Shown: one piece after another, positions 13,453 through 20,819 of the stretch | How positions within the stretch are numbered: the stretch's first letter is position 1 | Layout: every line of letters begins with the position of its first letter | From: Planctomycetaceae bacterium | Lineage (GTDB): Bacteria; Planctomycetota; Phycisphaerae; SM23-33 | NCBI GenBank assembly: GCA_021371965.1 | Contig: JAJFVE010000200.1 | Coordinates: forward strand, 1 to 20,819 | Length of the DNA stretch: 20,819 nt | Reading direction: 5' to 3' | Notes under the pieces: generated by a model | Seen by the model: only the letters and a program-made list of their open reading frames with translations | Told to the model about the DNA's origin: nothing | The model's database searches: none | Position numbers and translations under genes: made by a program

Positions 13453-15261
13453 CTATTCTTTAGGCGGCGGAGCGATCACCTTGAGGTCCAGCTCGGCCAG
13501 CTGCTTGTCGGTCACTTCCGACGGGGCGTTGGTCAGCGGGCAGGTGCCGCGCTGCGTCTTGGGGAAAGCGATCACGTCCCGCAGGGACTGCGCGCCGGTC
13601 AGCTCCATCACGATGCGGTCCAGGCCCAGCGCCAGTCCGCCGTGGGGCGGGGCGCCCAGGCGCAGGGCGTCGAGCAGGAATCCGAACTTCGCCTGCGCAT
13701 CGGCCTCGCTGATCCCCAGCAGCGTGAAGACCGCCTTCTGCATTTCCGGGCTGTGGATGCGGATGGACCCGCCGCCCATCTCGATACCGTTGCAGACGAT
13801 GTCGTACGCACGGCTGCGGACTGCCCCCGGGTCGCTGTGGATCTTGGCCAGGTCCTCCGGCGCTGGGGCCGTGAAGGGGTGGTGCAGACTGTCCCAGCGG
13901 TTCTCCTGCTCGTTCCATTCCACCAGCGGGAAATCGCTCACCCAGCACCAGCGGAACGACTCGGGATCGTACAGCTTGAGGTCGGCCCCCAGCTTGCAAC
14001 GCAGGGCGCCGAGGATCTTGTTGGCCACCGCCAGCGGGGCGGCCGCGAAGAAGAAGATGTCGCCGGTCTTGGCGCCGGTGGCCGCGCAGAGCTTGGCGAA
14101 CACGTCCGGCGTGAGGAACTTGGCCACGCCGCCGGCCGCGGCGCCATTCTCGATCTTGCACCAGGCCAGGCCCTTGGCGCCGAAGTCGGCGAGGTACTGC
14201 GTATAGTCGTCGATCTCCTTGCGGGTGAACTTCGCTCCGCCGGGGGCGGCGAGGCACTTGACGACGCCGCCGGCCTCGACGGCCGAGGAGAAGACCTTGA
14301 AGTCCGCCCCGGCGACGATCTCCGTCACATCGTTCAGCAGCAACTCGAAGCGCAGGTCGGGCCGGTCGGTGCCGTAGCGGTTGACGGCCTCGCTGTAGGG
14401 CATGACGGGCACGACGTCGGGGAAGGGCTTGCCCGCAACGCTGCAGACGGCCCGCATGACGCGGTTGGTCACGTCCATCACGTCCTGCTCGGTCACGAAG
14501 GACATTTCCATGTCGAGCTGCGTGAACTCGGGCTGGCGGTCGGCCCGCAGGTCCTCGTCGCGGAAGCAGCGCACGATCTGGTAGTAGCGGTCGAGGCCGC
14601 CGACCATGAGGATCTGCTTGAAGAGCTGCGGGCTCTGCGGCAGGGCGAAGAAGCTGGCCTGCTGCATGCGGCTGGGGACCAGGAAGTCGCGGGCGCCCTC
14701 GGGCGTGCTCTTGGTGAGGAAGGGGGTCTCGACTTCGACGAAGCCCTGCTCGTCGAGCGTGGCGCGCATCGTGGCGGCGATCTTCGCCCGCAGGCGCAGG
14801 GCCCGCATGAGCTCGGGGCGGCGGATATCGATGTAGCGATAGCGCAGGCGCGTGTCCTCGGACACCTTGCTGTACTCGTCGGGCGAGAAGGGGGGGGTGT
14901 CGGACTTGTTGAGCACGGCCAGTTCATCGACGACGATCTCGATCTCGCCGGTGGCGAGCTTGGGGTTGACGCGCTCGGCCCCGCGGTGGCGCACCGCCCC
15001 GCCGATGCCGATCACCCATTCGCTGCGCAGCGAGTTGGCCAGATCGTAGCGCTTGCGCCCGGCGTCGTCGCCGTCGGCCGGCAGGTCGAAGACCACCTGC
15101 GTGACGCCTTCGCGGTCGCGCAGGTCGACAAACAGCACGCCGCCATGGTCGCGATAACTCCGCACCCACCCGCAAAGCTGCACGCGCTGGCCGATGTCGC
15201 CGGCGCGAAGCTGCCCGCAGTTGTGCGTGCGATGAAGCATCTTTTCGTCATATTGAGTCAT
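13453..15261 (-). CDS. aspS: Aspartyl-tRNA synthetase, bacterial type
   Basis: The 602-residue class II enzyme attaches aspartate to tRNA in the cytoplasm. The ATG at 15261 is chosen because AGGTGA lies five bases upstream; a GTG three codons earlier is inside that site. Domains: N-terminal OB-fold anticodon domain about 10-115 ([23 protein letters not shown]); class II core with motif 2 ([18 protein letters not shown], about 233-250); the GAD insertion typical of bacterial AspRS about 285-420; and motif 3 ([12 protein letters not shown]) near 555. His39 in the DHGG loop occupies the position where non-discriminating AspRS enzymes have His and discriminating ones, such as E. coli, have Leu. 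This enzyme may therefore also form Asp-tRNA-Asn for amidation by GatCAB. It is probably the first gene of an aspS-pheT unit. Confidence 0.97.
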   Translation of the reverse strand: MTQYDEKMLHRTHNCGQLRAGDIGQRVQLCGWVRSYRDHGGVLFVDLRDREGVTQVVFDLPADGDDAGRKRYDLANSLRSEWVIGIGGAVRHRGAERVNPKLATGEIEIVVDELAVLNKSDTPPFSPDEYSKVSEDTRLRYRYIDIRRPELMRALRLRAKIAATMRATLDEQGFVEVETPFLTKSTPEGARDFLVPSRMQQASFFALPQSPQLFKQILMVGGLDRYYQIVRCFRDEDLRADRQPEFTQLDMEMSFVTEQDVMDVTNRVMRAVCSVAGKPFPDVVPVMPYSEAVNRYGTDRPDLRFELLLNDVTEIVAGADFKVFSSAVEAGGVVKCLAAPGGAKFTRKEIDDYTQYLADFGAKGLAWCKIENGAAAGGVAKFLTPDVFAKLCAATGAKTGDIFFFAAAPLAVANKILGALRCKLGADLKLYDPESFRWCWVSDFPLVEWNEQENRWDSLHHPFTAPAPEDLAKIHSDPGAVRSRAYDIVCNGIEMGGGSIRIHSPEMQKAVFTLLGISEADAQAKFGFLLDALRLGAPPHGGLALGLDRIVMELTGAQSLRDVIAFPKTQRGTCPLTNAPSEVTDKQLAELDLKVIAPPPKE

Positions 15262-15288
15262 GAATTTCACCTGATGAATAGAGGAAGG

Positions 15289-15317
15289 ATTCTAACACCT
15301 CCGGAGGGGATTGGGAA
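15289..15317 (-). promoter_or_regulatory. Candidate promoter of aspS
   Basis: On the minus strand TTCCCA (15317-15312) is followed after 17 bases by TAGAAT (15294-15289), preceded by GT. The start would be near 15282, leaving a leader of about 20 bases that contains the AGGTGA ribosome site. Nothing resembling a T-box leader is visible. Confidence 0.45.
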
Positions 15318-15482
15318 CAGGGAACCGGCAGCGATAGACCGGCCAAAGATTCAGCCACCCTCGCTGGGGGCTCTGATCTTCGCCAAACCGTTAACCCACG
15401 AGTCCGCGTCGCAGCCTGCGGCCGACTCGCTCCACCCAGGGCCGCTTTCAATGCCTCACTTCTTCCGGATTTCGTAGACTTA

Positions 15483-16382
15483 TCAGCTTCCCTTCGGCTC
15501 GGTGATCGTCGGCGGGCCTTTGAGGTATCCCAGAGCGGCCAGGAACTTGTCGGCCTCGATCAACGTGCGCTCCATGTATGGGGAGTGATTGAAGAAGCCG
15601 TGGTTCTGGCCCTGGTAGACGCTGAACGCCATCTTCGCGCCGGCTTGTTTGGCGGCTTTTTCAAACTCGCGGCCATCCACCTTGTAGAACTTGTCCTCGC
15701 TGCCGTAGAAGACGATAGCCGGCGGCGAGTCGGCTTTGACATGCGCACAGGGGCTGATGATCTTGGCCAGTTTGGGATCGTGCGCCATGGCGGCCGTCAG
15801 CGGCGCCCGGCCGTAGAGCTTTGCCACGGGGTTGAACAGCACCATGGCGTTGGGCCTGGAGGAGACGGCTGGGTCTTCATCCTCAAGCCCTTCGCTCAAG
15901 CCCGAGCAGGCGGCAATGTGTCCGCCGGCCGACCCGCCCGAGGCCACGATGCGATCGGGGTCGATCCCAAGGGCGGCGGCGTTGGCGCGGAGATAGCGCA
16001 CGGCGCTTTTGGCGTCGGCGACGCATTTGTCGGGCGTGACGCCGTGGACGCTCTTGACGCGGTAGTCGGCCCGGGCGGCGACCATCCCGCGCGAGGCGAA
16101 GTACTCGGCCTGCTTGCGGAACTGCTCGACCGTGCCGCCGGTCCATCCGCCGCCAAAGAAGAACACGATGGCCGGGCGCTTGTCGGCGGGCTTCCAGTCC
16201 TTGGGCATGTGCACGTGCATGGCCAGCTCGCCCTGGGGCGTCTTCTTGTAGACGAACGTTCGATCGGAACCGGGCATGCTTTCGCTCCTGTCAGAGGCCG
16301 CCTGCGTGGCTGGGGCGGCATCACCCATGCTATCCCCAGCCAGGATCAGCACCGCCAGAATAACGATCCGTATCAAGGCCAT
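15483..16382 (-). CDS. Secreted alpha/beta-hydrolase, acetyl esterase/lipase-like
   Basis: The ATG at 16382 follows AGAGGAAAAG and gives 299 residues starting with a signal peptide (MALIRIVILAVLILA, cleavage likely after AAPA at about residue 25). An ORF start 37 codons earlier would translate a repeat element and is rejected. The fold is that of the esterase/lipase (BD-FAE or hormone-sensitive-lipase-like) group: oxyanion loop FFGGGW (75-80) in place of HGGG, nucleophile Ser151 in GGSAGG, acid Asp230 in YGSEDKF, and His261 in QNHGFF. Probable substrates are short acyl esters such as acetyl groups on polysaccharides; this is inferred from the family and from export. It lies divergent from tspO, with about 180 bases between them, and about 220 bases upstream of aspS on the same strand. 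Confidence 0.88.
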   Translation of the reverse strand: MALIRIVILAVLILAGDSMGDAAPATQAASDRSESMPGSDRTFVYKKTPQGELAMHVHMPKDWKPADKRPAIVFFFGGGWTGGTVEQFRKQAEYFASRGMVAARADYRVKSVHGVTPDKCVADAKSAVRYLRANAAALGIDPDRIVASGGSAGGHIAACSGLSEGLEDEDPAVSSRPNAMVLFNPVAKLYGRAPLTAAMAHDPKLAKIISPCAHVKADSPPAIVFYGSEDKFYKVDGREFEKAAKQAGAKMAFSVYQGQNHGFFNHSPYMERTLIEADKFLAALGYLKGPPTITEPKGS

Positions 16383-16430
16383 CTTTTCCTCTGCCTTTAA
16401 GGCTGCAACAATTTTCTGGGGGATCAAATT

Positions 16431-16515
16431 GGCCGCAGAGGTCGCTGAGGACGCAGAGGGGGGGAGCGACGGAAGGATGGAAGGCTTATCCAATCTTCCT
16501 CAGCGTTCTCAGCGG
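16431..16515. repeat. Copy C of the nine-base-period repeat plus an inverted half copy
   Basis: GCAGAGGTC, GCTGAGGAC and GCAGAGG (from 16435) repeat every nine bases. CCTCAGCGTTCTCAGC (16498-16513) is a near-exact inverted match of GCTGAGGACGCAGAGG. Together they could form an imperfect long hairpin in the divergent spacer between the esterase and tspO. Confidence 0.6.
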
Positions 16516-16533
16516 CTCGGTCAATCCGTCCGA

Positions 16534-16541
16534 TATAGAAT
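16534..16541 (+). promoter_or_regulatory. Candidate -10 box of tspO
   Basis: TATAGAAT contains overlapping TATAGA and TAGAAT hexamers 22-29 bases before the start codon. No good -35 is seen. The transcript would have a leader of about 15-20 bases with AGGAG at 16551-16555. Confidence 0.35.
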
Positions 16542-16562
16542 GATCACAACAGGAGAATATCG

Positions 16563-17051
16563 TTGAGACCGCTGGCTTACAACATCCTGATTCTGGCGGC
16601 ATTCCTGCTGCTGTGCTTTGGCGTGATGGGGCTGGGCGGATGGATCACCGCCCCTGCCGTGCGCGACTGGTACGCAACGCTCCGCAAGCCGCCATGGAAC
16701 CCGCCGGCGTGGGTCTTTGCCCCGGTGTGGACATTCCTGTTCGGCACGATGGCCGTCTCGGCATGGCTGGTCTGGCTGCGCCGCGACAGCACGGCGATCA
16801 CCGCGGCGATGGTTCTCTTCGGCGTGCAGCTCGCGCTGAACCTGGCGTGGTCCGCCCTGTTCTTCGGCCTGCACCGTCCCCTGTGGGCCCTGGCCGACAT
16901 CGCGGGGCTGCTGGCAGCCATCATCGCGACAATCGCCCTCTTCTGGCGCGTCCACCCGCTAGCGGGCCAACTGCTGATCCCCTACGCCGCGTGGGTGACA
17001 TACGCCTCAACCCTCAACGCGGCCGTCTGGTGGCTGAACCGCGCTGCGTGA
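16563..17051 (+). CDS. tspO: TspO/MBR family integral membrane protein
   Basis: The 162-residue protein begins at a TTG codon seven bases after AGGAG (16551-16555); no ATG gives the complete first helix. Five transmembrane segments are visible, as in TspO and the mitochondrial translocator protein. Family motifs include WYATLRKPPWNPPAWVFAPV (about 38-57), the LNLAWSALFFGLH segment, and LLIPYAAWVTYASTLNAAVW near the C-terminus. TspO proteins bind porphyrins and, in some bacteria, affect tetrapyrrole handling and stress responses; the role here is inferred from the family alone. It is divergent from the esterase and is followed five bases after its stop by a perfect 14-bp palindrome. Confidence 0.93.
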   Translation: MRPLAYNILILAAFLLLCFGVMGLGGWITAPAVRDWYATLRKPPWNPPAWVFAPVWTFLFGTMAVSAWLVWLRRDSTAITAAMVLFGVQLALNLAWSALFFGLHRPLWALADIAGLLAAIIATIALFWRVHPLAGQLLIPYAAWVTYASTLNAAVWWLNRAA

Positions 17052-17055
17052 ACTA

Positions 17056-17087
17056 TGGAGTGCGGCAGCCATAGCTGCCGCACTCCA
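17056..17087. repeat. Perfect 14-bp palindrome after tspO
   Basis: TGGAGTGCGGCAGC (17056-17069) pairs with GCTGCCGCACTCCA (17074-17087) around a CATA loop. There is no U-tract on either strand. A degenerate copy lies at 644-673, so it is probably a dispersed palindrome that may also serve as a transcript end. Confidence 0.85.
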
Positions 17088-17106
17088 CACGCCTCACCCG
17101 GCGCGG

Positions 17107-17112
17107 TATACT
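17107..17112 (+). promoter_or_regulatory. Candidate -10 box of the beta-helix gene
   Basis: TATACT lies 27 bases before the ATG, in the context GCGGTATACTCG. A -35 is not evident, since the palindrome occupies that position. Confidence 0.4.
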
Positions 17113-17139
17113 CGCCCGCTTAATCCGACAGGAGCTGCT

Positions 17140-19233
17140 ATGACGATTTATGTTTCACCCGGCGGACGCGATGGAAATCCTGGGACGAAGGAAAGACCGC
17201 TTGCTACGCTGGCGGCGGCTCGCGATCTGGTGCGGCGGCTCAAGGGCAAGAATCCCGGACAGGACTTTATCGTGCTGCTGGGCAGCGGCGTGTATCGGCT
17301 GAGCAAGACGCTCGTCTTCGGTCTGGCCGACTCGGCGGCCGACGGGCACTCGATCACCTACGCCGCGGCGCGCGGGCAGAAGGCGGTGCTGGCGCCGGAC
17401 GTGGCGATCGGCGGCTGGAAGAAGCTCTCGGGCGATCTGCCCGGTCTGCCGGCCAAGGCCCGCGGCAAGATCTACGTCGCGCCCATGCCGAAAGATCTCA
17501 GGCGGTTCTTCACGCTCTATGATGCTCGCGGGCCGCTGCCTCGGGCGAAGGTCGGGCCTGTTAAGCGTCTGGGCGTGGAAGGCGGCGGCAAAAGCGACAC
17601 CTTCCGCATGCCCGACGGGCTCATCCGCAACTGGACGAACCTGCGCGACGTGGAAGTGCGCCTCTGCATGGGCGCCCCATGGTCGGCCAACGTCCTGCCG
17701 ATCAAATCGGTGGACGTCAAGGCCGGCACCGCGACGGTGGCTGTCCCGCCGACGTACGGGATCAACGGCGCCGACTTCGAGCGCCATGGCCGTCGCGGCA
17801 GCACGTGCATCGAGAACACCTTCGAGGGCCTCACCGGCCCCGGACGCTGGGTGCTGGACACCAAGGCCCGGCGCGTGTACCTCTGGCCGCGCACGGGTCA
17901 GCCGCGCGACATCGTGGCCCCGTGCCTGACCGAGTTGATCCGCGTCGAGGGCAAAACTGACTACGACGGCCCGACGGATGTGCCGGTGCGCGGGCTGGTC
18001 TTCCGTGGCCTGACGTTCACGCGGGCCGACCGCTACCTCTGGGACGCCGACCACGTCGGCTGGGGCATGCAGCACGACTGGGAGTTGCACGACCGGCCCA
18101 CCGCGATGGTGCGGTTACGCGGGGCCGAGAATTGCGCCGTCGAGAACTGCCGCTTCGAGTACGCCGGCTCGGCCGCCGTGCGGCTGGACCTGCACGCGGT
18201 GGGCAATCGCGTGGCGGGCAATCGCATGCACCACATCGGCGGGGTGGGCGTCAGCGTGGGCGGGTACGGCCCGGGCACCAAGAACGTCAGCCACGACAAC
18301 GAGGTGGTCGCCAACGTCATCCACCACGCCGGCGGAGAGTACTGGCACTCGCCGGGGATCATCGTCTGGCAGAGCGGGCGCAACCGCATCGCACACAACC
18401 TGATCCACCACATGCCGTACGCCGGCATCGTCGTCAGCACGCGGCTGGACATGCGCAGCCGCACGACCGGCGAAGGCTTCAAGACCGTGCGATGGCACGA
18501 GATCAAGGCAGGCAAGGACGTGCTCGACGGCGGGCTGTTCATGGACAGCCGGTGGTTCTACACCAAGGACAACGTCGTCGAGCTCAACGAGATTCACCAC
18601 GTGATGCAGCAGATTTTCGATGGCAACGGGATCTACATCTCCACCGTCGCCGGCGACACGTTGTGCCGCTGGAACTTCATCCACGACTGCCCCAGCCACC
18701 ACATGCAGGCGGGCATCCGCTCGGACCAGCCGCAGGACACCACGCGGTACATCGGCAACGTCATCTGGCGATGCGGCGGGGCCGGGATCGGGATCGTCCC
18801 CAAGGGCCCGCAGTACGTCGTGGGCAATATCATCGCCCAGATGCACTACGACAAGCAGGAGCACTGGGCGTACATGACGCTGATGGACCCGCACGCCACG
18901 GCTGCACATGTGTGCGGCAACATCCTCTACGCCGGCGCGGCCGACCACAACGCCTACCTCGGCGACGAAGCCCCCGACGGTCGCCCGCTGCCCAAGCTGG
19001 GCCAGTGCGACCTGGACTACAACCTCTACTGGAACACCGCCGACAAGAACTGGGGCAAGCGTCACCTGGCCAAGGCCCGCAAGGCCGGAGTCGAGCGCCA
19101 CAGCCTGGCCGCTGATCCGCAGTTTGTGAACATTGCCAAGGGCGACTTGCGACTCAAGGCAACCTCACCGGCCTGGAAGCTGGGGTTTGAGGCGATTCCG
19201 ATGGACCGCATCGGACCGCAGGGGACGAAGTAG
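17140..19233 (+). CDS. Right-handed parallel beta-helix protein, possible polysaccharide-active enzyme
   Basis: The 697-residue protein starts at an ATG five bases after AGGAG; no alternative in-frame start lies between it and tspO. It opens MTIYVSPGGRDGNPGTKERP, the usual N-terminus of beta-helix proteins related to glycoside hydrolases and polysaccharide lyases (GH141- or GH120-like and DUF1565-like groups), followed by ATLAAARDLVRRL. Residues about 285-620 contain repeated coils with N-x-I/V-x-x-N patterns (CAVENCRFEYAG, NRVAGNRMHHIGG, NEVVANVIHHAGG, NRIAHNLIHHMPYAG, NVVELNEIHHV). The C-terminus ends DPQFVNIAKGDLRLKATSPA, a common closing motif. Unusually there is no signal peptide, although most relatives are exported. 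The catalytic residues cannot be assigned and the substrate is unknown. It has a separate promoter candidate from tspO. Confidence 0.88.
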   Translation: MTIYVSPGGRDGNPGTKERPLATLAAARDLVRRLKGKNPGQDFIVLLGSGVYRLSKTLVFGLADSAADGHSITYAAARGQKAVLAPDVAIGGWKKLSGDLPGLPAKARGKIYVAPMPKDLRRFFTLYDARGPLPRAKVGPVKRLGVEGGGKSDTFRMPDGLIRNWTNLRDVEVRLCMGAPWSANVLPIKSVDVKAGTATVAVPPTYGINGADFERHGRRGSTCIENTFEGLTGPGRWVLDTKARRVYLWPRTGQPRDIVAPCLTELIRVEGKTDYDGPTDVPVRGLVFRGLTFTRADRYLWDADHVGWGMQHDWELHDRPTAMVRLRGAENCAVENCRFEYAGSAAVRLDLHAVGNRVAGNRMHHIGGVGVSVGGYGPGTKNVSHDNEVVANVIHHAGGEYWHSPGIIVWQSGRNRIAHNLIHHMPYAGIVVSTRLDMRSRTTGEGFKTVRWHEIKAGKDVLDGGLFMDSRWFYTKDNVVELNEIHHVMQQIFDGNGIYISTVAGDTLCRWNFIHDCPSHHMQAGIRSDQPQDTTRYIGNVIWRCGGAGIGIVPKGPQYVVGNIIAQMHYDKQEHWAYMTLMDPHATAAHVCGNILYAGAADHNAYLGDEAPDGRPLPKLGQCDLDYNLYWNTADKNWGKRHLAKARKAGVERHSLAADPQFVNIAKGDLRLKATSPAWKLGFEAIPMDRIGPQGTK

Positions 19234-19290
19234 CCGGTAGCCAGCAAACGGGTGGCATGGCGACATGCGACACGACTCGCGTGAGAAAGA

Positions 19291-19321
19291 TTTACATGCG
19301 AGGTGCGTTTACGTTTATCAT
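19291..19321 (+). promoter_or_regulatory. Candidate promoter of hisA
   Basis: TTTACA (19291-19296) and TATCAT (19316-19321) are separated by 19 bases, slightly long. The start would be near 19328, only a few bases before the ATG, which fits the lack of a Shine-Dalgarno sequence. Confidence 0.3.
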
Positions 19322-19332
19322 CCATCCTGACC

Positions 19333-20064
19333 ATGGACATTCTTCCAGCCATTGATCTGAGGGGCGGCAAGGTCGTTCGCCTGGCGATGGGCGACTACGA
19401 CCGCCAGACCGTCTACAGCGACGATCCGGCGGCGGTGGCTCGCGAGTTTGCGGCCGCGGGGGCGACGTGGATTCATATTGTCGATCTCGACGCCGCGCGA
19501 TGCGGCGAGCTGACAAACCTGGCGGCCGTGGCGGCCATCCGCGCCGCGGTGCCCCTGCGCCTGGAGGTCGGCGGCGGCGCCCGCAACGATGCGGCCGTCG
19601 CCAGGCTGATCGAGGCCGGGGCCGATCGCGTGGTCATCGGCTCGGCGGCGCTGAAGGACTGGCCGTGGTTCGAGCAACTGGCATCGCGACCGGAACTGAA
19701 CCGGCGTCTGGCCCTGGGTCTGGACGCCCGCGAGGGCAAGCTGGCCGTGGCCGGCTGGCGCGAGCAGTCGCAGGTTGCCGCGGTGGACCTGGCAGCCCGC
19801 GTGACGGGCTGGCCGCTGGGGGCTATCATCTATACTGACATCGCCCGCGACGGCATGCTGACGGGTCCGAATTTCCAGGCTACTGCCGAACTAATCGCGG
19901 CAACCGACGTACCGGTAATAGCCTCGGGCGGGGTCAGCAATCTCCAGGACGTACGTCAGTGCAAGGCCATCGGCTGCTCCGGCGCGATCATCGGCAAGGC
20001 GTACTACACAGGGGCGGTGGATCTGGCGGCGGCATGCCGCTTGGCGGCGGAGGCCGGAAAATAA
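19333..20064 (+). CDS. hisA: Phosphoribosylformimino-5-aminoimidazole carboxamide ribotide isomerase
   Basis: HisA carries out the fourth step of histidine biosynthesis, the Amadori isomerisation of ProFAR to PRFAR, in the cytoplasm. The 243-residue length is normal for this TIM-barrel. The start at 19333 gives MDILPAIDLRGGKVVRL, the standard N-terminus; a GTG 30 bases upstream would add an unconserved MRLRLSSILT. Catalytic Asp8 (PAIDLRGG) and Asp131 (LGLDAREG) are present, as are the phosphate-binding EVGGGAR (79-84), YTDIARDGM (168-175), IASGGVSN (197-204) and the C-terminal GAIIGKAYY. Strong signatures favour HisA over HisF. Other histidine genes are not adjacent within the window; it lies alone between the beta-helix gene and rho. 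It has no clear Shine-Dalgarno sequence. Confidence 0.95.
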   Translation: MDILPAIDLRGGKVVRLAMGDYDRQTVYSDDPAAVAREFAAAGATWIHIVDLDAARCGELTNLAAVAAIRAAVPLRLEVGGGARNDAAVARLIEAGADRVVIGSAALKDWPWFEQLASRPELNRRLALGLDAREGKLAVAGWREQSQVAAVDLAARVTGWPLGAIIYTDIARDGMLTGPNFQATAELIAATDVPVIASGGVSNLQDVRQCKAIGCSGAIIGKAYYTGAVDLAAACRLAAEAGK

Positions 20065-20078
20065 AGCTGGAAAAAATT

Positions 20079-20108
20079 CCCGGAAAAGGCTTTGCTTTTC
20101 TTCCGGGG
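20079..20108. terminator. Hairpin between hisA and rho, possible terminator
   Basis: CCCGGAAAAG (20079-20088) pairs with CTTTT (20095-20099) and CCGGG (20103-20107), leaving a three-base bulge and a GCTTTG loop. It lies 14 bases after hisA. The A6 run at 20071-20076 would be a U-tract only on the minus strand, so on the plus strand it is a weak or Rho-assisted terminator at best. Confidence 0.4.
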
Positions 20109-20118
20109 TCGGTATCAT
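20091..20118 (+). promoter_or_regulatory. Candidate promoter of rho
   Basis: TTTGCT (20091-20096) and TATCAT (20113-20118) are 16 bases apart. The start near 20125 gives a leader of about 100 bases. Rho genes in other bacteria are autoregulated through their leaders; nothing specific is visible here. Confidence 0.35.
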
Positions 20119-20225
20119 AACGCCGACGAGGGGCGAAGAGGTTCTAAGAAGGCCTGGCCCGGCCAATTTCCCGAGATTGCGTGCCAGGTGCCTATCACAC
20201 ACAGTGGATATTGGAGTTTTCGATA

Positions 20226-20819
20226 ATGGATGAAGCACCCGTAACAGGCAACGGCGATTCCAAGCTCAAGAACAGCGATTACATCATCGGCGCCGGCGTG
20301 CTGGAGATCACCGAGAAGGGGTACGGTTTCCTGCGTCAGGCCAAGAACGGCTATAAGCCCACGCCCGGCGACGTGTTCGTCGGCAAGGACTTCGTGCGTC
20401 ACGGCGGGCTGCGCAGCGGCCTGTATGTCGAGGGACGCGTCGCCCCGCCGACCAAGCGCAAGGGCGGACCCAAGCTTGAGGAAGTCGTCTCGATCAACGG
20501 CAAGGCCATCGACGAGTACAATGACGTCGTGCCCTTCCGCGAGCAGGTCGTCGTCGATCCGCACCCGCAACTCAAGCTCGAGTATCCCGGCGGCCCGCTG
20601 GAGATGCGCGTGCTCGATCTGGTCTGCCCCATCGGCAAGGGCCAGCGCGGACTGATCGTCGCCCCGCCCCGTTCGGGCAAGACCATCCTGCTCCAGCAGA
20701 TCGCCAACGCCGTGACCGTCAACAACCCCGAGTGCTACGTCATGATCCTGCTCGTCGACGAGCGCCCGGAAGAAGTCACCGACTTCAAACGCAACTGCCT
20801 CAAGGCCGAAGTCGTCGCC
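20226..20819 (+). CDS. rho: Transcription termination factor Rho, N-terminal part (gene runs off the window)
   Basis: An open frame of 198 codons runs from the ATG at 20226 (GGAG nine bases upstream) to the last base. The product begins MDEAPVTGNGDSKLKNSDY. The cold-shock-like RNA-binding domain occupies about 20-115, with the RNP1 motif KGYGFLR (31-37). The hexameric ATPase domain follows, with VCPIGKGQRGLIVAPP (133-148), Walker A PPRSGKT (147-153, Lys152) and the ILLVDERPEEVTDF segment (174-187). Rho is a ring helicase that ends transcription on unstructured RNA. The Walker lysine lies about 30 residues earlier than in E. coli Rho because the N-terminal helical (Rho_N) domain is missing. 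An in-frame GTG at 20181 would add 15 residues but has no ribosome site. Confidence 0.95.
   Translation, partial: MDEAPVTGNGDSKLKNSDYIIGAGVLEITEKGYGFLRQAKNGYKPTPGDVFVGKDFVRHGGLRSGLYVEGRVAPPTKRKGGPKLEEVVSINGKAIDEYNDVVPFREQVVVDPHPQLKLEYPGGPLEMRVLDLVCPIGKGQRGLIVAPPRSGKTILLQQIANAVTVNNPECYVMILLVDERPEEVTDFKRNCLKAEVVA

Noticed and set aside
12250..15477. 1075-codon plus-strand open frame opposite pheT and aspS
   Set aside because: It lies antisense to two clearly recognised synthetase genes and has no recognisable domain.
15262..15482. Possible T-box or attenuator upstream of aspS
   Set aside because: No T-box motif or U-tailed terminator is visible, and the promoter candidate leaves a leader of only about 20 bases.
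18115..19101. 328-codon minus-strand open frame opposite the beta-helix gene
   Set aside because: It is antisense to a gene with clear beta-helix coils; the Val, Asp and His-rich product is typical of a shadow frame.

Overview
The window looks like chromosomal DNA from a planctomycete, most likely of the Phycisphaerae type. The evidence is its high G+C content, four secreted proteins ending in PEP-CTERM sorting tails, a very large secreted PQQ-like beta-propeller protein, a beta-helix protein, a URO-D-family protein, and many dispersed palindromes and short repeats between genes. The lineage call is inference; no rRNA or other taxonomic marker is present.

Layout. At 1-336 (-) lies the 5' part of an unrecognised gene. 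A palindrome-rich divergent spacer (337-685) follows, then a 1205-residue secreted beta-propeller protein (686-4303, +) that carries a methyltransferase-like segment and a CBM9-like segment. At 4541-8398 (+) three tandem paralogues encode secreted PEP-CTERM proteins with variable N-terminal halves and nearly invariant HYDIN/choice-of-anchor-like C-terminal halves. Genes 1 and 2 each have a good sigma70-type promoter; gene 3 follows gene 2 by 15 bases. Facing them are a URO-D-family gene (8503-9543, -) and a fourth, unrelated PEP-CTERM gene (9727-10290, -) with an intrinsic terminator. The 1.1-kb stretch at 10291-11382 has no protein gene, but holds a strong candidate 6S RNA gene on the minus strand (about 10597-10765) and a cluster of nested hairpins.

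Housekeeping genes follow: pheT (11383-13383, -) and aspS (13453-15261, -), probably co-transcribed from a promoter before aspS. Next come a secreted alpha/beta-hydrolase (15483-16382, -), a divergent TspO/MBR membrane protein (16563-17051, +), a beta-helix protein (17140-19233, +), hisA (19333-20064, +) and the 5' part of rho (20226 to the window end, +).

How they fit together. The left half is an envelope or extracellular module: the PEP-CTERM proteins and the beta-propeller protein all have export signals, but no exosortase is in the window, so the sorting enzyme must be encoded elsewhere. The right half is core metabolism and information processing (two aminoacyl-tRNA synthetases, HisA, Rho, 6S RNA) interrupted by single accessory genes. 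I see no phage, CRISPR array, tRNA, rRNA or intact insertion sequence. The most notable points are the 6S RNA candidate, the tandem PEP-CTERM family with a conserved C-terminal module, the composite beta-propeller protein, and several families of palindromic or short-period repeats that sit in leaders and at gene ends.
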